Below are positions 33,490 to 42,104 of a DNA stretch of 47,611 nt, one piece after another. The notes beneath the pieces were generated by a model. That model did no database searches and was not told where the DNA came from. It was given only the letters and a program-made list of their open reading frames with translations. The stretch covers positions 1 to 47,611 of the forward strand of contig CAKUNS010000014.1 in NCBI GenBank assembly GCA_934668515.1, read 5' to 3'. Position numbers and translations under genes: made by a program. Source of the stretch: an uncultured Eggerthellaceae bacterium. Lineage in GTDB: Bacteria > Actinomycetota > Coriobacteriia > Coriobacteriales > Eggerthellaceae. Every line of letters begins with the position of its first letter. The stretch's first letter is position 1.

Positions 33490-33597
33490 GTCAAATCGAT
33501 TATTGAGCAAGGCTTCTGATTTACATGCGACCGGCGATTGCACGGCGTCTTGTCATTCGAATGCTTGCTGCAACAGTGTGCGGAGGCACCCCGTACT

Positions 33598-34110
33598 TTA
33601 CGAGCGGCTGGGAATCTCAAGCGTGGCTTTGGCAAGCACGTGCCCATCGATGGCGCGGCGGAACTCGTTCAGGTAGTAGCCTTCGGGCAGGTCGAGCTTC
33701 GTATCGAGCGCATACACGGCAAGGGTGTAGGAATGCGTCTTGTCGGGTGGTTGCGGTCCGCAGTAGCGGTTGAATACGGCAGGGTTGCTTGAGCCGTGGG
33801 ACATAGGCGACCAGTTGGAGTTCGCTCCTTGCGTGCAAGCAACTTCGCCGCTTGCGCTGGCGTTCTCGGGAATGAGCGTGGTATCGGGTGCGAAATCGCA
33901 GGCCAGCCAATGAATCCAGCAGAATCCGCCCACGGGAATGGCATCGAAGTCGACGAACGCAAGCGCGATGGATCTCGTGTCCGCGGGAACGTCCTCAATC
34001 GAAATGGGGAACGAGCGAGTGGGGAAGTTCTCGGTGCGGTACTCGCTGGCGGCATGCTTGCCGAAACGGTCGGGCAAAAGCCCATTCTCAAGCGGGACGT
34101 TGATCTTCAT
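33598..34110 (-). CDS. PEBP (YbhB/YbcL) family protein
   Basis: A 170-residue phosphatidylethanolamine-binding-protein-like protein. The IHWLACDF segment, the central SNW..HGSS loop and YCGPQPPDKTHSYTLAVYALD (the conserved GPxPPxxxHxY block) define the ligand pocket. The start is the ATG complementary to 34108-34110, preceded on the minus strand by AAAGGAGCAG; upstream in-frame ATGs have no support. Bacterial members are of uncertain function. It stands alone before the bidirectional terminator. Confidence 0.88.
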   Translation of the reverse strand: MKINVPLENGLLPDRFGKHAASEYRTENFPTRSFPISIEDVPADTRSIALAFVDFDAIPVGGFCWIHWLACDFAPDTTLIPENASASGEVACTQGANSNWSPMSHGSSNPAVFNRYCGPQPPDKTHSYTLAVYALDTKLDLPEGYYLNEFRRAIDGHVLAKATLEIPSRS

Positions 34111-34215
34111 GGCTGCTCCTTTGCTCGAAGGCCGGCGCTCATGTCGGCATCGGCCGCTATCGAAACCTATAACTGTCGAACTTTCGCGAAAACCCACGTC
34201 GCGGCATGCTTGCCG

Positions 34216-34629
34216 TTACGCCTTCGGTTTACGGCTGCACGTGGCGGTCATCTTTGCCACCTTCGTGCCTAGGTTGTCCACAACTTCGATGGTGTAGAAC
34301 CCAAGCGTGCGACCGGATCGATCGGTCGAAGCCGTTGCGATCAGTTTATCGCCCTTCGCGCCCTTCATGAACTGAATCGAGCAAACGACGCAGGCAGAAG
34401 GTTCTTCGCCGATGTTGCTGGCAATGGCAACGGCGAAGTCGGCCAGCGTGAAGATGGCACCGCCCATGACGCCGCCGAAACCGTTGAGGTGCTTCTCTTC
34501 GATATCGAACTCGCAAACGGCATGACCGGGACCGGCCTCGACGACGCGGCAGCCGCAGGCTTCGGTTGCGAAGTGGTCGTTCTTGAAGAACTCGCGGGCC
34601 TCTTCAATTGAGATGTTCGGATCCATCAT
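34216..34629 (-). CDS. PaaI-type hotdog thioesterase
   Basis: A 137-residue single-hotdog protein. The HLNGFGGVMGGAIFTLADFAVA helix region corresponds to the family HxNxxGxxHGGxxxxLxDxA motif; the last His of the pattern is replaced (Met-Gly-Gly). It probably hydrolyses acyl-CoA thioesters. The ATG at 34629 is followed by a second ATG at 34626; AAAGGAC lies upstream of both. A terminator separates it from gltX on the same strand, so it should have its own promoter or rely on read-through. Confidence 0.83.
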   Translation of the reverse strand: MMDPNISIEEAREFFKNDHFATEACGCRVVEAGPGHAVCEFDIEEKHLNGFGGVMGGAIFTLADFAVAIASNIGEEPSACVVCSIQFMKGAKGDKLIATASTDRSGRTLGFYTIEVVDNLGTKVAKMTATCSRKPKA

Positions 34630-34645
34630 GATAGTGTCCTTTCAA

Positions 34646-34673
34646 CAGAAAGGGCGCCGCAGAAGCGGCGCCC
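34646..34673 (-). terminator. Terminator of gltX
   Basis: On the minus strand GGGCGCCGC-TTCT-GCGGCGCCC is followed by TTTCTG, eight bases after the gltX stop. The nine-base stem is perfect. Confidence 0.88.
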
Positions 34674-34681
34674 GTCATTCA

Positions 34682-36280
34682 TTACGCGAAGATATTCGCA
34701 AGGATCCCGTCGATGCGGGCAAGCACGTCCGCGCGGTTCATAAGCACGATGCTCTCGAACAGCGGCGGCGAGACCATGTTGCCGCAAACGGCAACGCGCA
34801 GGGGCTGGAACAGGTTCTTTGCCTTCATGTCCAGCGGTTCGCACAAAGCGCGGCATTTCTCTTGCAGCGACTCGGCTTCCCACTCGTTGGCCTCGTCGGC
34901 AAGGATGTCGCGGCAAGCGCGCAGTGCCTCATCGGCGCGGGCACCGTCTTTCAGCAGCACCTTCCTGGAGCTCTTCTCGTCCAGGCGGACGTTGGGGCCC
35001 CAGAACATGAACGCGATCTTCTCGGGGATCTCGTCCAAGCGGTTGAGGCGTTCGGCAAGCAGGGGGTAAATTTGCTCGAACCAAGCCAAGTTCTGCTGAA
35101 CACGCTCAGCGGCGGCCTCGCGGGCTTCGTCGGAAACAACCAGCGGTTCGGGCTGAGGCGCCTTCGGGTCGGAGGGGTTCGGCGTGGGGATGACGTTCAC
35201 GCCGGCCTGAGCGCTTTTGCCCAGGGCAACTGCCTCGGCAAGCCAGGGCTTTGCGATTTCGGCCCAGCGGGCGGGCTTGAGTTCGCGCATGTACACGCCG
35301 TCCATCCAGTCCAGCTTCGTCTCGTCGAAAACGGCGTCCTTCTTGGTGATGCGGTCAAGATCGAACGCCTTGCACAGCTCATCGCGGCTGATGATGGTGG
35401 TTTCGCCGTCAAGCGACCAGCCCAGCAGCGCCAGGAAGTTGACCATCGCGTCGGGCAGGTAGCCGCGATCGCGGTACTCCTCGACGCTGGTTGCGCCGTG
35501 ACGCTTCGAAAGCTTCTTGCCGTCGGCGCCCAAGATCATGGACAGATGCGCGAACTGCGGAACCAGGCGACCCAGCGCCTCGTAGATAAGGATCTGGCGC
35601 GGGGTGTTGGACAAGTGGTCATCGCCGCGGATGACGTGCGTGATCTGCATGTTGGTGTCGTCGCAGACAACGGCGAAGTTGTAAGTGGGGCTGCCGTCGG
35701 TGCGAACCAGGATCATGTCGTCCATGACGTCGGCGGGGAAGGACACGTGGCCGTACACGGCGTCGTCGAACTCGATGGGGCCGTGGTTCTCGGGAACCTT
35801 CAGGCGCCAAACATGGGGCTCGCCTGCGTCGATGCGTGCCTGAGCCTCTTCCTTGGAAAGAACGCGGCAGGTGCGGTCGTAGCCGGCATAGCCGCCCTCG
35901 TTCTGTTCGGCTTCGGCGCGCTTGGCGTCAAGCGTTTCCTTCGTGCAGAAGCAGGGATACACGGCATCGCGCTCTTTCAGGATCTCAAGAGCTTCCTTAT
36001 AGGTGTCCATGCGCTGCATCTGGAAGTAGGGGCCGTACTGGCCGCCAACCTCGGGGCCCTCGTCCCAGTCAAGACCGAGCCATTTCATGGCGTCGACGAT
36101 GACGCGCACGTTCTCTTCGGTGGAACGCTCGGGGTCGGTGTCCTCGATGCGCAGGATGAAGTCGCCGCCCTTAGCGCGGGCGAAAGCCCAGTTGAAGATC
36201 GCGGTGCGGGCGCCACCGATGTGGAGGCGGCCGGTAGGCGACGGCGCGAAGCGGACGCGCACTTTCTGCTGATCGGTCAT
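34682..36280 (-). CDS. gltX: Glutamyl-tRNA synthetase
   Basis: A 532-residue class I synthetase charging tRNA-Glu (in this lineage possibly also tRNA-Gln through the amidotransferase route, which cannot be seen here). The HIGH region is PSPTGRLHIGG (13-23) and the KMSKS equivalent is KKLSKRHG (255-262). Cys110, Cys112 and Cys138 look like the zinc site of discriminating-type N-terminal insertions. The ATG at 36280 follows GAAAGAGAG on the minus strand; a longer in-frame start upstream is not needed. DUF1461 lies 56 bases upstream. Confidence 0.96.
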   Translation of the reverse strand: MTDQQKVRVRFAPSPTGRLHIGGARTAIFNWAFARAKGGDFILRIEDTDPERSTEENVRVIVDAMKWLGLDWDEGPEVGGQYGPYFQMQRMDTYKEALEILKERDAVYPCFCTKETLDAKRAEAEQNEGGYAGYDRTCRVLSKEEAQARIDAGEPHVWRLKVPENHGPIEFDDAVYGHVSFPADVMDDMILVRTDGSPTYNFAVVCDDTNMQITHVIRGDDHLSNTPRQILIYEALGRLVPQFAHLSMILGADGKKLSKRHGATSVEEYRDRGYLPDAMVNFLALLGWSLDGETTIISRDELCKAFDLDRITKKDAVFDETKLDWMDGVYMRELKPARWAEIAKPWLAEAVALGKSAQAGVNVIPTPNPSDPKAPQPEPLVVSDEAREAAAERVQQNLAWFEQIYPLLAERLNRLDEIPEKIAFMFWGPNVRLDEKSSRKVLLKDGARADEALRACRDILADEANEWEAESLQEKCRALCEPLDMKAKNLFQPLRVAVCGNMVSPPLFESIVLMNRADVLARIDGILANIFA

Positions 36281-36336
36281 GAAGACTCTCTTTCCGTTGT
36301 GCTTAGCCGCAGATCGAAGCATGCTGCGACGTTGTT

Positions 36337-37161
36337 TCATCGGTTGGCGGAAGCTTGACGTGCGCCACGGGGCTTCGTCAGCGATTTTCCGACCAAGATT
36401 AACAGTATAGAAGCGATGGTGCTGGTTGTGAGCCAGATAGCTCCCATTCCCACCCAAAATTCAGTTGGCAAGGCGCAGATCAAAAGCGAATCGCTGGCAA
36501 AGGTCCAGTTGCCTTGCGAGAAAAGCAGTTCGTGGAAGACGGTGAACAGCCCGTCGAAGTCGATGGCCGCCCAGATTCCCGCCACGGCGAACAATGCGAC
36601 GATAACGGTCCCAGCGCGGGTGAGGGCTCGTGCGGCGTCGACGCGCGAGCGCATGGCGGCAAGCGAGGCAACGGCAAGGATCAGCGCGATGGCAACAAGC
36701 GCATAGGCGATCATCGCCACGGAATAGCAGTCGTCAAGATGGCTGATGGCGTCGTCGCTGTAAACGTAGCGCTCGGTTGCGTGCGCGAATGCGGCTTCCA
36801 CCTGCTGCTGATCGTTGACGTCAACACCGTCAAGGTTCGGGGCGCCAATCTGCGCTTTGCCGGTGGCTTTCCCGCGTTCTTGGGCGTTGTGGTTGGCAAC
36901 CGCGATGGCGTGAACCAGGGCCGCGCGGTCGTGCGAGCCGAAGGAATAGTCGCGTGTGGCATCGGCCACGTTAGCTAGGTCGTTAACGGTGAACGCTGTG
37001 CGTGCGTCGGGTTGGGTGGTTTGCAGCGCGAGCGTTTTTGCGGAGGGCGGAAGGACGCATGCCAGAAAGCCGCTTGCCAGCAGCAGAAGCGCCACGCACG
37101 AGGTTCCAACCGCTTGAAGGACGGCTTGAAAGCCGTCCTTTCGTGCCAAAGGCTGTCCCAT
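36337..37161 (-). CDS. DUF1461 (TIGR01906-like) integral membrane protein
   Basis: A 274-residue membrane protein with four hydrophobic segments: one near the N-terminus, one at about 140-165, one at about 180-200 and one at the end. A large extracytoplasmic region follows the first. The signature VFHELLFSQGNWTF and LPTEFWVGMG blocks match the DUF1461/TIGR01906 family (FHxlfFxxxxWxF..P..FW). Family function is unknown. It begins 15 bases after the stop of the ATP-grasp gene, so it is in that operon. Confidence 0.82.
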   Translation of the reverse strand: MGQPLARKDGFQAVLQAVGTSCVALLLLASGFLACVLPPSAKTLALQTTQPDARTAFTVNDLANVADATRDYSFGSHDRAALVHAIAVANHNAQERGKATGKAQIGAPNLDGVDVNDQQQVEAAFAHATERYVYSDDAISHLDDCYSVAMIAYALVAIALILAVASLAAMRSRVDAARALTRAGTVIVALFAVAGIWAAIDFDGLFTVFHELLFSQGNWTFASDSLLICALPTEFWVGMGAIWLTTSTIASILLILVGKSLTKPRGARQASANR

Positions 37162-37176
37162 CGTTTTAGCTCGCGA

Positions 37177-38598
37177 TTATTCGGCCGCTGCCGGCACGTC
37201 GACGTCAACCCATACGGTTGCTGAGGTCACGCCGCCCTTGCGACCCATGATGATGGCGCCGGGCCCCAGGCGGTTGAACACGCCCGAGAAACGGCCGCCC
37301 ATCAGGTACAGGCCGGTGAGGTTGTTGAACATGACGGGCTGGGCCGTGAAATCCTCGTCCTTGCCGTACAGCGGCACGGTGGCCGTCTTGTACAGCTCGC
37401 AGCATTCCTGAACCAGGAAGCGCTGTGAGGTTCCCATGGTTTGAGCGAGGCTTTCGTCAATGAGTTTCGCCCAGGTTTCGGCGTCGCAGTCGTGACCAAC
37501 CGTCACGTTCTTGCTGCAGTATCCGTCGCTGGGCTTCAGCACCCAACGTGCAGGGTTCGCCTTCACTTCGTCGATATCGATCTCGGCAGGGTCAAGGAAG
37601 GCGGTGAAGGGGATGCATTCCTTGACCAGCGTTGCTTCCTTCTCGGTGAGGAGCGCCGCGGTCTGGGGACGGTGCAGAACGCGGAACACCTGCTTGTCGT
37701 GGACGATATTGGTGGCGAAACCGCCGATCAGGCAAACTTTATGGGCGAGGTACGCCTGAACCAGGGGCTGGCTTTCGTCCCAATGTTCCAGAAGGTCGCT
37801 TGCCACGGTGCGGCGCCAGATAACGTCGATATCGACATCGCTATCGCCCCATGCGGCGTTCTTGCCATGCAGGTGCTGGCCGTCAAACGACAGTTCGCGC
37901 ACGTCGAAGATGGAGATGTCGAACCCGCGTTCCTTGAAGATGCCCGCGTATACCTTGAACTCCTCGAATGCGGCGTTCTCAAGGAAGTCGACGATGGCGA
38001 TGCGCGGCTTCTCAACCTTTGCGTCGTAGCGGCTGTAGATGGAAAGGAACGTGTCAACCCAGCCTGGGAACAGGTCGGCATCGCAGTTTGAAAGTGCATG
38101 ATTCTGTGCAAAGCGACGATATGGCTCGCTCTGTGCGATGCAGGCGAACGCCTCGCGGTTCTCGTTCATGCCCGAGGTGCCGTCGGTGTTGAACTCGCAA
38201 AAGCGCAGCTTGCCTGTGTCCTCGTTAAGGAAACAGTCAACGCGCGTGATGGGCAGCGGGTCGGTGTAGCCGGTTGGTGCGAGCATCAGTTGCTCAAGGC
38301 GCTCATCGAACTTGAAGAGCGCACGATATTCAGGGTTTGATTGATATTCCCCAATGACCTTGCCAAGGATGCCGTACAGGGTTTCGGAGGTCGTTTTGAA
38401 CAGGTTGTACGCATCTTGGCCGAACAGGCGCGGCACATAGCCCATGTAAACCGGGTTGCCATCCCACACGGCAGTGGAGTTCACGATGTAGTTCCACGCG
38501 GCGCGGCGATCGGCCTCGTCGGTTTCGCTTTCGGCAAGGTAAGAGAGGTATTCGTTCGTCAAGACCTCGTTGGCGTTGCAAGCGTTTGCGTCCTGCAT
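37177..38598 (-). CDS. Glutathionylspermidine synthase-like ATP-grasp ligase
   Basis: A 473-residue protein resembling the C-terminal amide-ligase domain of glutathionylspermidine synthase, a circularly permuted ATP-grasp. PITRVDCFLNEDTGKLRFC then EFNTDGTSGMNENREAF matches the family metal/ATP region (usually RxDf..EiNaDTP), and WVLKPSDGYCSKNV and LVQECC match the later ATP-binding loops. There is no amidase domain, but a separate class I amidotransferase-fold hydrolase lies 153 bases upstream on the same strand. It should join a carboxylate to an amine; the substrates are not identifiable. The intervening 38599-38751 has no gene that I can support. Confidence 0.7.
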   Translation of the reverse strand: MQDANACNANEVLTNEYLSYLAESETDEADRRAAWNYIVNSTAVWDGNPVYMGYVPRLFGQDAYNLFKTTSETLYGILGKVIGEYQSNPEYRALFKFDERLEQLMLAPTGYTDPLPITRVDCFLNEDTGKLRFCEFNTDGTSGMNENREAFACIAQSEPYRRFAQNHALSNCDADLFPGWVDTFLSIYSRYDAKVEKPRIAIVDFLENAAFEEFKVYAGIFKERGFDISIFDVRELSFDGQHLHGKNAAWGDSDVDIDVIWRRTVASDLLEHWDESQPLVQAYLAHKVCLIGGFATNIVHDKQVFRVLHRPQTAALLTEKEATLVKECIPFTAFLDPAEIDIDEVKANPARWVLKPSDGYCSKNVTVGHDCDAETWAKLIDESLAQTMGTSQRFLVQECCELYKTATVPLYGKDEDFTAQPVMFNNLTGLYLMGGRFSGVFNRLGPGAIIMGRKGGVTSATVWVDVDVPAAAE

Positions 38599-38751
38599 GG
38601 GTTCGATGCGCCTTTCTATCGTCTGGGCGGCGTTTGGGTTTCGGGCCTCGTCGCCTTTTCCCGTTGCGAACCGGCGTCAAGCGTGAAGCACGCCGCGCCG
38701 GGTTGCGTGGTGGTTTCGGTGAAGATAGTTTCGCGCTGATCGGGGCGAACG

Positions 38752-39612
38752 TTACCCCCGATGGCGTTTTTCCATGCGGTTTCTGCAAGCGTCGCCGAAC
38801 GCTTTGGCAAGCGGGGCACCGAACGGCGATTCGGGTGCGAACTCGGGGTGCCACTGCACGCCTATGAAGAAGGAGCAGTCGGGATGCGACACGGCTTCGA
38901 TCAGGCCGTCTTCGGACAGTGCGTCAACGGTAAGCGAGGGGGCCATGTCCTCGATGGTTTGGTGGTGGATGGTGTTCGTGCCGAACGGTTCGGTTCCGAA
39001 GATGCGCGCGGTGGGCGTGCCTTCGACGGGCACGACTTCATGAACGGCATCGAGCGGGTCCTCGATGCGCCAATGCTCCTCGTGGTCGAACGGGAGCTTG
39101 TTGATGTCCTGGCACAGCGTTCCCCCGCACACTACGTTGACCATCTGAAAGCCGCGGCATATTCCCAAGAAGGGAAGGTCGTGCTCGATGCAATAGCGCA
39201 CGATCACGGGCTCGATGCCATCGCGTGCGACGACGGGGTTGTCGCTTGCGGCAGCGCGCTCGCGGCCGTACAGCATGGGGTCAATGTCGTCGCCGCCCGG
39301 GATAAGAACGCCGTCAACCCGTCCAAGGATAGCTTCCACGTCGGCCGGGTTCTCCTGCGGAAGAAGGATGATGGGCGACACGCCCGCAAGCTTCAGGAAA
39401 TCAAGGTAGTTTGCGCGAATCGAGAACGCGGGGATTTCGTCTTCGAACTGAAACGAAACTGCCACCAGGGGTTTCGGTGCCGGGGCTTCTTCGGTGGCGC
39501 AGCCTGCATCCTGAGCGCCTTCGACGCTCTTTGCGTCTGCGGCCTTGTTCTCGCCCTGCGCATTGTCGTTCGCGACTGGCGTTTTTTCGCGGGGGTCCTG
39601 GTTCTCGCTCAT
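38752..39612 (-). CDS. Class I glutamine amidotransferase-like hydrolase (PuuD/peptidase C26 type)
   Basis: A 286-residue hydrolase of the gamma-glutamyl-GABA hydrolase group. The nucleophile is Cys152 in LGICRGFQMVNV, with PGGDDIDP (105-112) forming the oxyanion region and His255/Glu257 in VQWHPE completing the triad. Residues 1-46 are a disordered, Glu/Ala-rich N-terminal tail unusual for the family. It probably cleaves a gamma-glutamyl amide. It starts three bases after the TetR stop and shares the strand with the ATP-grasp ligase, suggesting a make-and-break pair for one amide. Confidence 0.85.
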   Translation of the reverse strand: MSENQDPREKTPVANDNAQGENKAADAKSVEGAQDAGCATEEAPAPKPLVAVSFQFEDEIPAFSIRANYLDFLKLAGVSPIILLPQENPADVEAILGRVDGVLIPGGDDIDPMLYGRERAAASDNPVVARDGIEPVIVRYCIEHDLPFLGICRGFQMVNVVCGGTLCQDINKLPFDHEEHWRIEDPLDAVHEVVPVEGTPTARIFGTEPFGTNTIHHQTIEDMAPSLTVDALSEDGLIEAVSHPDCSFFIGVQWHPEFAPESPFGAPLAKAFGDACRNRMEKRHRG

Positions 39613-39615
39613 GTT

Positions 39616-40236
39616 CTAGTTCTCGCTATTCAATTTGAGGTTCAGGGCAGGGAACGAATCGGTGTCGAGGGTTTCCTCAAGCAGCTCCGAGATTCGCTCG
39701 ATGGGCGTGGAATGGTCGGACAGAACCCAACTGCGGTACAGCATCAGGGCGCCCGACAAGTAGAAGCTCATGCGCATGCGGAACTCCACGTCGTCCATCA
39801 GGTGCGTGTCGACTCCGGTTGCGGCGAACGCGGGCTTGGCCGAGCGACCCATCAGGTCGATCATCGCGTTGACGGGTAGCGACTGGGCCGTGTGCTCGTA
39901 AAAGCCCAGGTTCTCGACGATTGATTTGTTGATGTCGGCAAGGATCCCGTGGATGCGCTGCTTACGGGTTTCTTCGGCATGCTCGCGGATGATATCGATG
40001 ACGTGCTCGATGATTTCTTCCGCGCGATGCGTCAGCAGGCTGTCGATCGAGGGGTAGTGAAGATAGAAAGTCTTGCGGTCGATGTCAGCTTCGCGGGCGA
40101 TGGCGCTGACGGTGATTTTCGAGACGTCGTTCTCGCTAAGCAGCTTGTCAAGTGCGGTGTTGATTGCTTTGCGCGTGCGGACGATGCGTCGATCAAGTTT
40201 CGGCTGAGCAGGGCGTTGGACATCGTTCTCAGTCAT
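39616..40236 (-). CDS. TetR/AcrR-family transcriptional regulator
   Basis: A 206-residue regulator. The helix-turn-helix is at about 20-60 (RTRKAINTALDKLL, then KITVSAIAREADIDRKTFYLHYPSIDSLL). The C-terminal domain is helical with an amphipathic ligand-pocket pattern. The ATG at 40236 has AAGGAAG nine bases upstream on the minus strand; in-frame ATGs further upstream lack one. It is divergent from a radical SAM gene, and two inverted repeats lie between. The amidotransferase follows after three bases. Confidence 0.88.
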   Translation of the reverse strand: MTENDVQRPAQPKLDRRIVRTRKAINTALDKLLSENDVSKITVSAIAREADIDRKTFYLHYPSIDSLLTHRAEEIIEHVIDIIREHAEETRKQRIHGILADINKSIVENLGFYEHTAQSLPVNAMIDLMGRSAKPAFAATGVDTHLMDDVEFRMRMSFYLSGALMLYRSWVLSDHSTPIERISELLEETLDTDSFPALNLKLNSEN

Positions 40237-40324
40237 ATTCGGACACTTCCTTTTTTGCATTTCGATAAATACTCGGCCGTTGAAAAATGCGCAAACAGCC
40301 AAGATGTGAGCATTTCGGTTTGGT

Positions 40325-40375
40325 AACGAATTCTAATCGGTCATTCGTTCCTTGTTGCGTTATCCGCACAACAAG
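40325..40375. promoter_or_regulatory. Two adjacent inverted repeats, probable TetR operators
   Basis: AACGAAT-N11-ATTCGTT (40325-40349) is followed after one base by CTTGTTG-N11-CAACAAG (40351-40375). Both have seven-base arms and the same 11-base spacer. They sit over the divergent promoter region, as expected for autoregulation of the tetR-like gene and control of the radical SAM gene. Confidence 0.6.
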
Positions 40376-40381
40376 TATAGT
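40352..40381 (+). promoter_or_regulatory. Promoter of the radical SAM gene
   Basis: TTGTTG (40352-40357), 18 bases, TATAGT (40376-40381). The -35 is the left arm of the second inverted repeat, so repressor binding would block RNA polymerase. The leader to the ATG is about 130 bases. Confidence 0.6.
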
Positions 40382-40514
40382 CTACAGGTGTGGAACAAAC
40401 AATATCTGGTGAATAGACATTGCTTGTGGACTAACGATAACGTCGCGGGTTCGCCAAAAAAGCGAATGGGAGAGCGACCAGCGCCGCAGGCGTTGCAGAC
40501 AGGAAGGAACGGCA

Positions 40515-42059
40515 ATGACCGAAGAGATCCAAGAGACCGTCGCAACAGCATCCTCGTTCGAGCTGAGCCCCGAAGATAAGGCCAAGCTCGCCAAAATCGG
40601 TCCGTCCGAGAAGATCAAGCATGCTGCCATGTACAAGCTCATCGACTATGTCATGGAAGACCCCGAGACCAATATCCACAAGGTCATGAACATGCTGGAC
40701 AAGCTTGCGCCCAAGAACCTGTTCCCCACGCAACGCGAAACCATGCGCCAGGCCATCGAGGAGAAAAGCAACTGGTATCAGCTGATCATGAAGATCCTCG
40801 AGCTGAACCCCGAGGTTATCCCGCAGCTGCTGAAGACGTTCGTGGTTGATAGCAACCTTATTGCTTGGGGCATGCAGGAGCACAACCGCAAGGCGCTGAA
40901 GTGCAATATCCCGTGGGCGATCCTGCTTGACCCCACCAGCGCGTGCAACCTTCATTGCACTGGTTGCTGGGCCGCTGAGTATGGCAACAAGCTGAACCTT
41001 ACCTACGAAGAGATCGACTCCATCATCAACCAGGGCGTCGAGCTGGGTGTTCATATGTACATCTACACCGGCGGCGAGCCTTTGGTCCGCAAGCACGACC
41101 TTATCAAGCTGTGCGAGGCGCATCCTGACTGCACGTTCCTGTCGTTCACGAACGCAACGCTCATCGATGAGGCGTTCGTTCAGGACATGATCCGCGTGAA
41201 GAACTTCGTGCCTGCCATCTCGGTCGAGGGCATCGGCGAGGCAACCGATGTCCGTCGCGGCGAAGGCACCTTCAACAAGATCGATCACGCCATGAAGTTG
41301 CTGCGCGAGGCCGGTCTTCCGTTTGGCGTGTCGCTTTGCCACACGTCGCAGAACTCCGATGCCTTGGTGTCCGACGAGTTCTTCGATTGGCTTATTGACC
41401 AGGGAGTTCTGTTCGCATGGATCTTCACCTTCATGCCGGTTGGCTACTCCACGAAGGATTGCGAGCTTATGGCCACGCCTGAGCAGCGCGAGCAGCTCTA
41501 TCGCTTCGTCAAGCGCGCCCGCGAGGAGAAACCGCTGTTCACCCTTGACTTCCAGAACGACGGCGAGTTCGTTGGCGGCTGCATCGCCGGTGGCCGCAGG
41601 TACTTGCACATCAACGCCAAGGGCGACGTCGAGCCCTGCGTGTTTGCGCATTACTCCAACGCCAACATCCGCGAGGTCTCGCTGCTTGACGCGCTGCGCT
41701 CGCCCCTGTTTATGCAGTACTACGAGAACCAGCCCTTCGATGGCGAGAACCTGCTTCGCCCGTGCCCGATTTACGAGAACACTGGCAGGTTGGCCGACAT
41801 GGTTGAGGCTTCTGGCGCCCACTCCACCGATCTCGAGCATCCCGAGGACGCCCGCGACCTGACTGAGAAGATGCGCCCGCGTGCCGAGGCGTGGGCCGAG
41901 GTTGCCGACCGTATTTGGAACGACCCCGACGACTCGCGCCGTCCCTATCGCGATCGCGTGTACGTCGGCATGGCCGAGTCGGATGTCGAGAAGTACGAGG
42001 AGACCGGCTTTGTTGGCAACACCCCGCTCGAGAAGCTGAAGGCCGAGCGTTCGCACTAA
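40515..42059 (+). CDS. Radical SAM enzyme with SPASM-like C-terminal Cys region, function unknown
   Basis: A 514-residue radical SAM protein. A 130-residue helical N-terminal domain (two to three predicted helices with PEVIPQLLKTFV) precedes the cluster motif Cys144-x3-Cys148-x2-Cys151 (CNLHCTGCWAAEY). TGGEPL, then a barrel, leads to GGCIAGGRRYLHINAKGDVEPC and CPIYEN, which look like a SPASM or twitch auxiliary cluster site. AGGAAGGA gives a good ribosome site. Its promoter overlaps the repeats shared with the TetR gene, so it is probably ligand-regulated. I do not recognise the substrate. Confidence 0.82.
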   Translation: MTEEIQETVATASSFELSPEDKAKLAKIGPSEKIKHAAMYKLIDYVMEDPETNIHKVMNMLDKLAPKNLFPTQRETMRQAIEEKSNWYQLIMKILELNPEVIPQLLKTFVVDSNLIAWGMQEHNRKALKCNIPWAILLDPTSACNLHCTGCWAAEYGNKLNLTYEEIDSIINQGVELGVHMYIYTGGEPLVRKHDLIKLCEAHPDCTFLSFTNATLIDEAFVQDMIRVKNFVPAISVEGIGEATDVRRGEGTFNKIDHAMKLLREAGLPFGVSLCHTSQNSDALVSDEFFDWLIDQGVLFAWIFTFMPVGYSTKDCELMATPEQREQLYRFVKRAREEKPLFTLDFQNDGEFVGGCIAGGRRYLHINAKGDVEPCVFAHYSNANIREVSLLDALRSPLFMQYYENQPFDGENLLRPCPIYENTGRLADMVEASGAHSTDLEHPEDARDLTEKMRPRAEAWAEVADRIWNDPDDSRRPYRDRVYVGMAESDVEKYEETGFVGNTPLEKLKAERSH

Positions 42060-42104
42060 GGCGGGACGGCAATTGGGCTGAAAGGTCTGGCAGAAGCGCT
42101 TGCT

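Noticed and set aside
33520..33597. Short minus-strand open frame after the PEBP gene
   Set aside because: It has no start codon with a ribosome site and fewer than 32 codons; probably an untranslated tail.
34583..36358. 591-codon plus-strand open frame opposite gltX
   Set aside because: Antisense shadow of gltX; glutamyl-tRNA synthetase motifs are explicit on the minus strand.
38761..39879. 372-codon plus-strand open frame opposite the amidotransferase and tetR genes
   Set aside because: It runs antisense to clear motifs (LGICRG, VQWHPE and the helix-turn-helix), so it is not a gene.
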